This document shows, piece by piece, positions 12,201 to 22,900 of a DNA stretch of 64,000 nt (the stretch's first letter is position 1; the number at the start of each line of letters is the position of its first letter). The notes under the pieces were generated by a model. It was given only the letters and a program-made list of their open reading frames with translations, was not told the DNA's origin and did not search any database. This DNA comes from Prinia subflava (Eukaryota; Chordata; Aves; Passeriformes; Cisticolidae). The stretch lies in the NCBI RefSeq assembly GCF_021018805.1, contig NC_086283.1, positions 59,235,803 through 59,299,802 on the forward strand. The letters are read 5' to 3'. A program made the translations under genes and the position numbers.

Positions 12201-14154
12201 TTCTTTTCCAGAGCTTCAGTGTTTGCCTGCTGTCTTGTGAAACACAGGATATACAGACTAAGACAGTCACCTCCACTATATCTGGTACAGTCTGGGACAA
12301 GATTGCTCTTAAGGGGAATATTTTACTGACTGCTTATTAAGTATGATGAAAGAGGCAAAAATGATGACTGAAAAATCTTAAAACTAGCAGCCTCTATAAT
12401 TTGAGGGTTGTACAGCCCTAAACATGTGCTTTGTGTCATGTGTGTTGTTAAGTCAAAAACTGCAAGCCAGTGCACCTACTCCAGTGATACAGAGTTGGAA
12501 CATAAAGATCTCTGTTCCTTCAGCTCAGGAAATAATTGAAGGAGAGAAGACAATTGTGCAGAAGAAGGGAGAAAATAGACTGATGGTAGGCTCTAGCTAA
12601 ATTCTAAATCTTTACCAATTTTGAATATGTTCTAATGGATCATAGTTCTTCACTTGTGATTTTTTAGGGGAAAAAAATCATCTGCCTTCTTCTTATGCAG
12701 ACCCCTTATTTATAGCCCCACTTGTCATATATTATTCATAGCACTAGGGAAAGGCTCTTTGATTTTCATGATTCAGTCCCCTCAGCTGCTATTTCCAGCA
12801 GCATTTCTCATGAAACCAGTATCCTTCAAGTTCCCCTGCTCTTCAGCTTTCAGCCCAGCTTCTTATGCTCCTCAGATTTTTGGGCTTCACAGCATTCTCA
12901 GCAACCCACTGGCCCAGTATCTGCCAGTACCAATTTATTATGTCACTCTTCCCTAGTTTCTCCTTATGTCTGTTCCCTTCTGAATCCCTTTCTGCCTCTG
13001 TAACCCTTAATCACTGTTTGTCAGTAAGAGTTGTGTCAATCACATCATCCCAGCCACCCCTCCCAAATATTGTATGCAATCTCCATCTCTTACTTCTTCC
13101 TGTGGAAGTAGTTTAAACATTTACTTAAACTCCACAATTCTGGTGAAAGGAGAAGTAAATCCATTACTGTAATTTACTGAACTGTTAGCATTTCTGGACT
13201 TATTCACAATACATAGGCTTGTTCTCAAAGTTGAATGAGAAAGGTGGTTAGAGCAAAAGGGAAACATGCTGGTCTTCTTAGCTTGTCAGAACTTGTGTGG
13301 GAACTAAAATTCAGATGTTGGGCTGAAATAAAGAAAATCTGCAGAAATCAAATTCTTGCTGTCACCACAAGGAGATGTACTGCCTGTCACTATTGTCTGG
13401 ATGGCCCAATAAAAACAATTACACTGTTATTGCTAGTAAGAAAACTAATGCTAGCATTGCAAGGCCACAAGAACCGTGGGCTGCTAGGTTTGTTATTAGT
13501 CTGAGTGAATTTACTCAGTGCAAACTGAAGTTGGGTATCTTTTGTTATGATCTAGAATTCAAGTGTGGGATAATACCAGAGACCCTGAAAATATGTACAC
13601 AGGCTAAAAACAGAGGCCACGAGACTATAAACAGCTTACTGGCAGTCAGCTTCTGGTTCTTGAGGAATTATAATCCTAAGGACTGAGAACACTGATTTAG
13701 ACATAACAAAGAGGACGAGGAAGGAATCAAACAACAAGGGCATATAGTTTTATGCACTGTTTATGAATAAGACAAATAAATTATGTGGCCATGGAAAGTT
13801 AACACCCCCATAACTGCAGAGTATATCATCCAAGGAAGGGAGATCAGAGAATCAAAATTCACTGACAAACTCAAGCATTTTTGAAATGTACTAGATCTTG
13901 ATATTTGAAGGGAATTGCTGCTGGGAAATGGTCATCACTGGATCTTCCTGAAATTTTCTTCCTAAAATCTATACCAAAGCTGCAAGCACATCAGCTGTTT
14001 CAGGGAGAAAGGCTCTTCAAATGTCTTTTATCATGCCAATCAGATTTTAGGGCTGTACAAAAGTCTGTGTCTGAATGCATAAACTGCATGCACTTGTTGT
14101 CTCAAGTTCTGTAGTTCCTCAATAAAGCATTACTGTACATAAATTCATTCTGCC
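9221..14154. other. Intergenic, no supported gene
   Basis: This long AT-rich stretch between the CR1 at 8-9.2 kb and the NANS promoter contains a CCAA microsatellite near 9760. I see no RNA gene, and its open frames up to about 100 codons show no family resemblance. A 55-codon open segment after an acceptor-like site at 11414 was considered and rejected. Confidence 0.5.
9757..9786. repeat. CCAA microsatellite
   Basis: A short tetranucleotide run (aaccaaccaaccaaccaacc) is embedded in unique DNA. Confidence 0.85.
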
Positions 14155-14280
14155 CAGTGTGGTAACTGTCAGTGTGACAACCATCACACTGACAAACCCT
14201 GAAATGGTCAAGCAATTGCACTATACAATCATTGCAGGTCCCTTCCAGCTGGAAGTATTCCATTGTATTCTATGTATGCT
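14155..14280 (+). repeat. CR1 3' end fragment
   Basis: The plus-strand sequence caggtcccttccagctgg followed by attccattgtattctatg is the classic end of an avian CR1 with its short 8-bp-type terminal repeats. Only the last part of the element is present. Confidence 0.65.
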
Positions 14281-14429
14281 TCTCATTATTGTCCATAGAT
14301 ACATCCATTAAATCCTCACCATGAGTTGGCTCTCCCACTGAAATAAAAGACAAACCTGCAACAGAACCAGGGTTTTAGACATCACACAGGAACACGGAGT
14401 TTCACAGAATACAATGTTGGAATTTTTGT

Positions 14430-14460
14430 TTTAATTAATTTAATTAATTTAATTAATGAA
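14430..14460. repeat. TTAA-type tetranucleotide repeat
   Basis: A perfect short run of taattaatttaattaattt sits in AT-rich DNA, about 110 bp left of the larger TA/TG/CA microsatellite. Confidence 0.8.
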
Positions 14461-14569
14461 GGCCAGACCTTCATTAGGAAGTGCTACTGAGTGTAAAACT
14501 GCCTGGGTTGGAATAGTTCAGTTTCTGTACTATTATTATTTGTTTCTTACTTTCAAGCTTTACATTAGA

Positions 14570-14683
14570 AATATATATATGTGTGTATATATGTATGTAT
14601 GTATGTATAGGTATATATGTGTGTATGTGTATATATATATATATACACACACATATACATACATACATATACATATACACAGT
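14570..14683. repeat. Palindromic TG/TA/CA microsatellite
   Basis: TG- and TATG-rich DNA (about 14580-14630) is followed by a TA core (about 14630-14644) and then CA- and CATA-rich DNA to about 14683. The right arm is roughly the reverse complement of the left, so both strands show spurious low-complexity open frames. It could form a hairpin or cruciform. Confidence 0.9.
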
Positions 14684-16264
14684 CACTGCATATAATCTTA
14701 CCTTCAATTCTACTACTTTAATACTGAATAATTAAAACAACAGAAGCTCAGTCTTCTATCATTTTTAGGCTATAATATGCAAAATATTGTTCTGTCATTG
14801 CAAAATTATTCCAGAAGTTAATTACTTGTGTTCTGGAGGCATTTTTTTCCTGCTTCTTTACAGGATGATTGAACAAAGAACTTGCCCCAGAAAAGAAGGG
14901 TGTGTCGGTTCTGTGGAAATGGTAGTAAATGTTTGTGCAGGAAGAACTTGGAGCACCTAAAGAACTACAATAAAAACTGGTGTTTTGGCCTCAAGCCATG
15001 TAGTTTAGTTGGAGAAATGTCTCATGGGGTAGGTGGTTTATTAAAGTGTAAACTAAAATTCAGTGAGATGTAGCACATTAGAGGCTTGCTTCAAATACTA
15101 CAATTAAATGCTAATGAGCTGCTTTTTCAATCAGCAAACTTTTGGAGTAAACTTCATTATAATATTCTCAGTGTTTGTATGCATGCAGTATTAGGGTTAC
15201 ATCCACAAATTGTTTTGCACGGCCAATATTGAGTGTCAGGTGTTTTCATAAAGTGTTAGTTACTGTTTAGTATCCTAAAGGTCAAGAGTATGGCTTTCAA
15301 TTCTATGTAATTCCTGAAATTATACTGTAATAGCCCATATGGGCTGCATCAGTAATACCTGCAGTACAGTTTCAACCTTCTATTTTTTCTCTGGATATTT
15401 TTCATAAAAACATTAAGGATTTAATACCCATTGCACAAATGCAACCTTCTTTACAGGGACTGTATTTTACTCAGATCTCTTTCTGTAGCAGTCACCCCTA
15501 AAAAAGCTGTGCCTGCATTTGTATCCACCTGTGCCTGTAGTCAATGTAATTGACCAGTAGAAATGGTATGAGTTCTGTTGTCAGGACACTTCTTATCTAT
15601 GAGCCGGCCTCAGGCAACTGACCTGTTTCTAGAGAACTGGCTGGTTTTATACAGATACAAATATTTTTTATGGTTTACAATTCTTGGTTACACAAAGAAA
15701 AACAGTTGTAATTATGCGGTGTTCTCACCATAATTTGCAAAATTCAATCCTTTGTAAAAGCATCCTTTTTGAGAACCACTGGCATATTGCAGTATATCGC
15801 TCATCAAGGCCATTTCTGATTTGAAATTGAGGCAATTCCTTAGGCTACCTCTCAGGTAGTACTACACAGCTTAGAGTCTGCTGGTTGTGTTCAATCAGTC
15901 ACTGCAGTCTGCTAGAATGATGCCGTTCTCCTTGGGGAACAATCAATACCAGCAAAAATATTCGTGTACTGTAACTGTGCTACTAACATTGTGTGTCAAT
16001 GAGGCTCTGAGACAACTCAGCTTTATATCCCTCACGAAAACAAAACAAACCAGACAAAACAAACAAACAAGCAAACAGCCATCAGACATGCACCATAAAA
16101 TCATAACAATTGAAATTATTGATTTTCAGTTCCAATAAACACCTCACAGATAGGCCCAGAATGTCTCAAGTCTATCTGCATGTCAGTCAGAGAAGGATTT
16201 TGGACTAAATCTCAGAAGTGGCCTTAGCCATTGCTTCACATTTTACCATTTATTTCAACCAAGT
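14684..16264. other. Intergenic, upstream of NANS
   Basis: AT-rich DNA with no supported gene. An A/C-rich simple stretch (aaacaaacaaacaagcaaac) lies near 16055-16078. Confidence 0.5.
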
Positions 16265-16510
16265 CTCTACAGCTCCTGAAAGGAGAATGTAATGTGGTGG
16301 GGGTCGGTCTCTCCTGACGTGCCTGCAGTGAGGCCAAGAGGAAATGACCTTAAGATCAGACGGGGGAGATTCAGATTCGATACCAGAAAACAAAAAATTG
16401 TCACAGTCAGGGTGGCCAGGTATTGGAATAGGTTTCCCTGGGAGGTGGTGGAGTAACTATCCCTGGAAGTTTTTAAGGGTCTCCTGGGTGGAGCACCCAG
16501 TTGATGTGTG
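16265..16510 (+). repeat. CR1 3' fragment abutting the NANS promoter
   Basis: The plus-strand CR1 words ggtattggaataggtttccc, tgggaggtggtggagtaact and ccctggaagtttttaaggg identify the 3' region. The element is cut off at the edge of the NANS CpG island. Confidence 0.8.
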
Positions 16511-16659
16511 TTTCCCGGGAAGCCGCGGCCGTGCCAGCGGGCTCATGTGGGCAGCGCTCCGCGGCGGGCGCAGGACGGGGAGCGCTGAGGGCGCGGTGCC
16601 GCGGCGCCGCCTGCCGGCCGGGAGGTGGCCCTGAGGGAGGGAGAGTCCGCGCCCGCCGA

Positions 16660-16800
16660 CAGCGCCGATTGGCTGCGGCTAGGAGGAGGCGTGGCGGGAC
16701 CCGAAGCGGAGGCACCGATTGGCTGCAGCTGGGAGGAGGCGTGGCGGGACGGGAGCGGCGGCGCCGATTGGCTGCGGCTGGGCGGGGACGCGGCGCGGCC
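16660..16800 (+). repeat. NANS: Three-copy promoter repeat (CCAAT + GC box)
   Basis: The copies share the core cgattggctgcggctrggag followed by gaggcgtggcgggac. Copies 1 and 2 are nearly identical, while copy 3 is shorter and diverged (gggcggggacgcgg). The GATTGG start points are spaced 50 and 49 bp apart. Confidence 0.85.
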
Positions 16801-16851
16801 GGGAGCGGCGGCGCAGTCGCGGGTAGGCTGTGCGGGTTCCGCCATCTCGCC

Positions 16852-16983
16852 ATGGTTCGCGAGTTCGAGCTGTGCCCCGGGCGGCGCGTCGGCGGCGACC
16901 AGCCCTGCTTCATCATCGCCGAGATCGGGCAGAACCACCAGGGCGACCTGGACATCGCCAAGCGCATGATCCGCATGGCCAAG
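16852..16983 (+). CDS. NANS: NANS coding exon 1
   Basis: It carries 44 codons from ATG to AAG, with donor gtgcgc at 16984. It holds the strictly conserved AEIGQNHQGDLDIAKRMI region whose Glu takes part in catalysis in the NeuB family. The start is chosen because the preceding context is gccatctcgccATGG and the next residues align with vertebrate NANS (ELCPGR). Confidence 0.97.
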
Positions 16984-19900
16984 GTGCGCGCGGGGTAGGC
17001 GGGGGAGCCAGAGCGCCGGGCGCGGCCGGGGGCGCACGGGGGACGCACGGGAGGGTTTGTTCCAAGCACAGATTGTCTGCAGAGAGACCCTTGCATTTGA
17101 CTGTGATGAAGGGTCTGGAGCGCTTGTCCTGTGAGAAGCGGCTGAGGGAGGTGGGGTTGTTCAGCCTGGAGAAAAGGAGGCTCAGGGGTGACCTTACCAC
17201 TCTCCCTGAAAGGTGGTTGTAGTCAGAAAGGTGGGGATTGGCCTCTTCTACCCGGCAGCCAGTGACAGGATGAGAGGACGTGGCCTCAAGCTGTGCCAGG
17301 AGAGGCTAAGGCTGGACGTCGGGAAGGATTTCTCCACCGAAGGGCTGAAAAGACGTAGGAACGGGCTGCCCAGGGAGGTGGTGGGGTCTCTGTCTCTGGA
17401 GGTGTTTAAGGAAAGACACTTGGTGCCATGGTCTGTTTGAGAAGTCACCTCAAGGTCTCGGTGATCTCAGAGGTCTTTTCCAACTAATTCATTCTGTGAT
17501 CTTGTGTCATGGCTGCAGCCCCACAGCTGCAGCATGAGCTCTCGGGGAATTTAGGAAGGATCTGGCAGCTGCTGAACCTCCAGTTTGACTTGGTTAACAT
17601 CAGGGCTTTATTGCAGTAAAGCTTGTGTCATCCAGCAGGACAGCTTTCCAATTCGATGTTATGTCCATGAGATAGAAAACCACACGTTATTACAGCTCGG
17701 GGCATGGCGTATTCAGTTCTGTGACTGGGGTGCTCTAATGAGGATATGTCTTCACTGTGTGACTTCAAATGAATTATTATTCCTGGAGGTGTTCAAGAGG
17801 TATCTGGTTCTGGTGATGTGATTTAGGGGTAACTGTGGTGACGCTAAGTGGATAGTTGGACGGGATGATCTTAAAAGTTTCTTCAGCCTTGATGATTCTA
17901 TGAATTTCAGATTCATACTCCTTATTCCTCAGAATCCTGTGTCCTTCTTTAATGTAAAATTATCAGTGACAGCTAATCTAGGAAAAACATCACAGAAGTC
18001 AACTCTTAGAATAAGCAGCATGCATAGCTAAGTAGTTTGTAGGGTTTATATGACTTCACTCAGCTGCTGCTCTACTAAGTGTATTGGGACTTTGAAGTAA
18101 AAGGGTTCGTGTGTGTGTACGTCCGCAGTCTCTCTGTGTTCATTACCATTTCTGTGATTGCTGTGATGATAATGTGAAAACTCCACAACAGATGAGGACA
18201 TCAGTTACTCACTCCTTGCATTCAGAGTCAGGATGAGTGCAGTTTCACTTGCACTTCCACTCAGTGTGCACCAGCTTGTTTTGCAGGACTGCGGAGCAGA
18301 CTGTGCAAAGTTCCAGAAGAGTGAGCTGGAGTACAAATTCAACAAGAAAGCCTTAGAAAGGCCGTACACCTCTAAACACTCCTGGGGAAAGACCTACGGG
18401 GAACACAAGCGCCACTTGGAGTTCAGTCATGACCAATATAGAGAGCTAAAGAAGTATGCAGAGGAGATTGGCATTTTCTTCACAGCTTCTGGCATGGATG
18501 AGGTATGTAAGGCATACTGGAATGACAAGGGGAGTCTGGCTGTTGTGTCTGCTGGGTATTATGTGTGACAGTTCTTACATATAAAGAATATATGGGCAAA
18601 CAATTTCTAACTAAGAGACTAAGAGAATTTGCCAGTTCACTTGTGTCTCTACAATGGTTGGCTGAATATTTTAGAAGACTTGCCACATGTGTTGAGATAC
18701 TTATACACAGTAAGTAATATTAGGGACAAGGCTTCATTTTGACCTTCCTAAACAGTTGAGGCATTGAGAGTGTAGATCAAGATGGCAGTCAGACTGCTTT
18801 CTGGTGTTGTCTAGTGTGTTGGTTTCAAGCATATCAAACTTTCTTCTGTATCTAAACAAAATTCTTTTCTTGATCTAATTGCTATTATTTCCCTCTTTTT
18901 TTCCTCCCTCCTTCTTACTTACTAGACCCCTGCGGTGTTTCTAAGCAGCAGAAGTGTTTATGTCCCTATTTGTTTTAGTAATCTCATGGAGGGGCTCAGC
19001 AACTTGCTCTGTTACTGCTGAATCATTTACTGATTTTTGCCGGGGGGCTCTTGACCAGTCAGTCACCAGCTTCACAACTCCACGAAACTCTGCTGCTGTT
19101 CCCCCTCAGGACACATACACTTGTAGCTGTTGCAAGTTGTTTGCCTCAGAATGATGGTAGTGACAGTATTAACAAATGCATCATACAGTTGAAAGCTCTA
19201 AAGATCAGGTAACACTTGAACTTCAGTATAGATGAAAGGTTACAGGTTCATTTTTCTTTGTTGCCTAGAAAATAACAGAGAACCAAACTGGAAGAGACCT
19301 ACCAGAAGTCAGCTAGCCACTCTTGTATATGGCAAGCAAAGCAATGTCCCTAGCTTTCTGCAAGTAGACATAGCCAGGATATGACAAGGATGTGATTTAC
19401 TTAATGTTTTAAGGTGATCTATTCAGTGTATCACTCTTGCAACCAGAGACAGTTCCTGATATATCAGTGTTTTTCTTATTTCTTATAATTTGTTCTCCCT
19501 TTTCGTCTGACTATAGACAAATATGTTTTGTGTATATGGCAATAGCTCAGTGCCAAGGATTCAGAAATAGATCTGTGAAAAGAGAGTGTGGTGATGTTTC
19601 TTTTATTGCTATCTTCATGTCTAGAAGACCTGCTGAACAACACCATTACTAAGAAAAGGAGTAAATGAACCCAGGAGTCTTGGACTTCTGTATCTGGGAT
19701 CTTAAAGACCCACATGCCTTTGGGGAGAAAAAAAAACCCCACACTCCTTCTTTGATGTTAAAACCTCTGGTTTCTAAAGGCTGTAGTGGAACACAAAACA
19801 CCTTTTATAGGCAACAGCTAAGATGACTTTCTGCTGCTGGGATCCCTCGGTTTTCTCTGCTTCTTTGTATGTGGCTTCATCACCTAGTTAACAGAACTGA

Positions 19901-22900
19901 TACATGTTTGTGCCTTCTTTTCGAGCAGTAATTACATCACAAGGCTCCTAAGAATTCTGGTGGCGTTTCTGGAAGACGGGGGTTTGGAACTTAAGGAAAA
20001 TACTGCATAAATTGACATAAAATGTCTTTGAAAATTCATGAACTTCTGAAAGTTTTCATACATTAACTTGTGTAAATTTAACATAATCTCTGGAAGTCCA
20101 GTTAAGTCAAAGAGGTTAAATTGTGTGTTTAACTATATGAGGAAATAATTGAAGTGATGTGTGAAATAAATACAAGGGTTATGAATAACTTCCTTACCTG
20201 TCCTGTTCTAGTGTGTACTGGAGACAAAGCAGGATCTCACTGAACCACTCCCTTTAATGTAATTCCTGTTATTTGAAATTACTTCCTGGTACTTGAATCT
20301 CTTAAAGAAGAGCCGCTACTTTTCAAGAGATATTTACCTAATAAAGAGTGGCCTTAGATACAAGGCCTACCTGTCATATTTAATTTTTTGCCATCTCCTG
20401 AGATAAGATCTGTGCCTTTTTAGTATAAAATACTCATTGTCTTTATACACAATGTATCTGAATAGTGAATAGAGAGATGTTATACATTGCAGGTACAAGA
20501 AATTCAATTTCCATCACACTGATGATAGAAAAATTAGACTAAATAAGACATCATTATCTTCATGGACATTAGCATTCTTTCTCTGGCACTAAGTAAATTT
20601 AACTGCAACAAGGAAAGAGACTGAAGAAATTAAAAGTGTTTGTGGGAGGTTGACAGAGGACAAAGGTAACTATTTCATTATTTTCCTCAGAGGTGAATGG
20701 AGGATTTAAATACCCCTTGCCTGTGATAGATTTGGAATTTAAATTTTCTTCCAATAAAGTACTAATTTTTAAAAGGCCACATACTGATGTAATACCTGTT
20801 TTCAGAAAGCCTCTAATACTTCTTGAATTGTCTTCAATATAGTACACATATTTTTAGACAAAGGTAGAGTATAAGTGGCATTTAAATAAATGGTTTTATA
20901 GTCTTTGCTTTGGCATATTTTATTGTCTAGTATCTCTCCTAAAAGGAAACTCACTTTGGATTCCCTTTTGGGCCACTTTTGGGGTTTTTTTTTCCTGGTG
21001 CTTATTTTATATGCTTTTACTAGTTTTCAGTGTGATTAATCTATTCTCCTACCTGTAGTTTTAAACACTCTGTGGCTTAGTATTTCTGAGCTGGAGGACG
21101 TGTGTGGCAGGACAACTGTATGTGTGCGTGTAGCACATTTCTTCTTCAACAGGCAGACTTACATCTGTAGGTAGTTGCTCTCTCTGGTAACGTTTAAAAT
21201 AAGAGAAAAAAGGTAAGAATGCTGTGGTACACAAGTTCATCTTTAAGCTGAGATGGAGCTCACTTGTAAGCCGCAGAATGTACAACTGGTGTGACCAGCT
21301 GTGGTGGGAAACCAGAGGCTGCCTTGAGACAGTGATCCCAGTCAAAAATCTGCACTAAAATAGAAGTATGAAAGAAGACATCATAATTGTACCCCACCTG
21401 GAGGGAAAATTAGAAACTAATAATGTCAGGATACCAAATGTTACTTCAGGAGCAGTGGTTTTTAGGGAGATGTCTGTAATACTGACTTGTTTAATTAAGC
21501 TTTGGGTTTGCTGTGTTAAAGGGTTGTTTATTTCCAAGCAGAGTAGTTCTTTATCCCTTGATCCAGCTGAAGTGGAGTATTGAAACACAGTGATTTCTTT
21601 TCCTTGTAGATGGCTGTGGAATTCCTACATGAACTGGATGTTCCATTTTTCAAAGTAGGATCAGGAGATACAAATAATTTTCCATATTTGGAAAAGACTG
21701 CAAAGAAAGGTAAGCATTTCCTTTGAGCTATCTTGGTGAACATCACAATTTCTCAGTAGCTCAATTATTATTAGATTTTTCCTCCAGTGCATTTTTGGGA
21801 AAAAAATCTGAACTTCCTTTAATCAAAACTTACCCTCAGACCTTGGGAAAAAAAAAGTTTTACCCAGCACTCTTTTCTAGTTTTACTGAATTAATTTACT
21901 TAAAGAATTTAATTTAATCTTGCTTGCCTATTACAAGCTCTTTTGTAGACCTAGGACAAAACTTGTGCATATTTGTAACGGCTAGGTCGCCCAATGGTGA
22001 TTTCCAGCGGGATGCAGTCGATGAACACAATGCATCAGGTTTACCAGATTGTGAAGCCCATCAATCCAAACTTCTGCTTCCTGCAGTGCACCAGCGCCTA
22101 CCCGCTTCAGCCCGAGGACGTCAATCTCCGTGTTATATCGGTCAGTGGGCAACCCAGAGCGTGCTGAGGGTAGGGCAGTAGAGAAGGGCTGTGTCCTTCT
22201 CCTGAGGTACACTTCCAGGCTCTTAAGGGGTGATGGAACTTGCTTCTGAGAGGTTGTATGTCATGTTCCTCTAATTCACAATGCAAGCACTGGGTCCTTT
22301 TTTAGCAGAACTCATCTTTGAGGAATATGATAAAGGATATTGCTGGAGTGTTCACAGTTCAGCAGAGGAAAACATGACATATGGTTGACCAGTTAACCCT
22401 GTGGTTTATAGTGCTAAAAAAAATCATGTAGACTGTTATCATTAAGAAGGTGCATGAAGTGAAAGTATAATTCTAAATAGGGAGTTAGACCAGAAACTTT
22501 GTTAAAAAACCTTCATGTGACTATCAGAGCAATGAAGAAAATTGATTAGACCCTACTATAGTTTACTTCATTTGAAATATTCCCAGGATACACCACATGT
22601 GGGTAAGAAAATTTTCCCAAATTGGCCAGTGTTCAAGCACTACCTTAGATCTATGCACACATAGTATAATATTTTTAGTAGAATGACACAGGAGTGCTTT
22701 TAAGTGCCTTCAGGATTTGGTGACTGTTCTCTATGCATGGATTAAAAGATTGCTTCAGATTTTAAATACAAGGTTGAAGAACTCTGTCTTGGATACAGAT
22801 TAAGTTTAACCAATCCACGGGGTTCTTGGATGAAAATAGGATACAACTACTGTTACTTACAGTGATACAAGCTTTGAAGATCTTGAACACTAGAACTGAG

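Larger units (their letters stand above)
16505..17055 (+). promoter_or_regulatory. NANS: CpG-island promoter of NANS
   Basis: GC- and CpG-dense DNA spans the upstream flank and exon 1. It contains three near-tandem units of about 50 bp, each with an inverted CCAAT box (GATTGG at 16667-16672, 16717-16722, 16766-16771) followed by a G-rich GC-box-like string. NF-Y and Sp/KLF factors are the known readers of such motifs. There is no TATA box. CR1 fragments flank the island on both sides. Confidence 0.8.

Noticed and set aside
14456..14707. Two overlapping ORFs on opposite strands
   Set aside because: They are translations of the palindromic microsatellite.
16473..17096. 207-codon minus-strand and 165-codon plus-strand frames over the NANS CpG island
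   Set aside because: They are products of high GC content. Only the frame from ATG 16852 to 16983 matches NANS.
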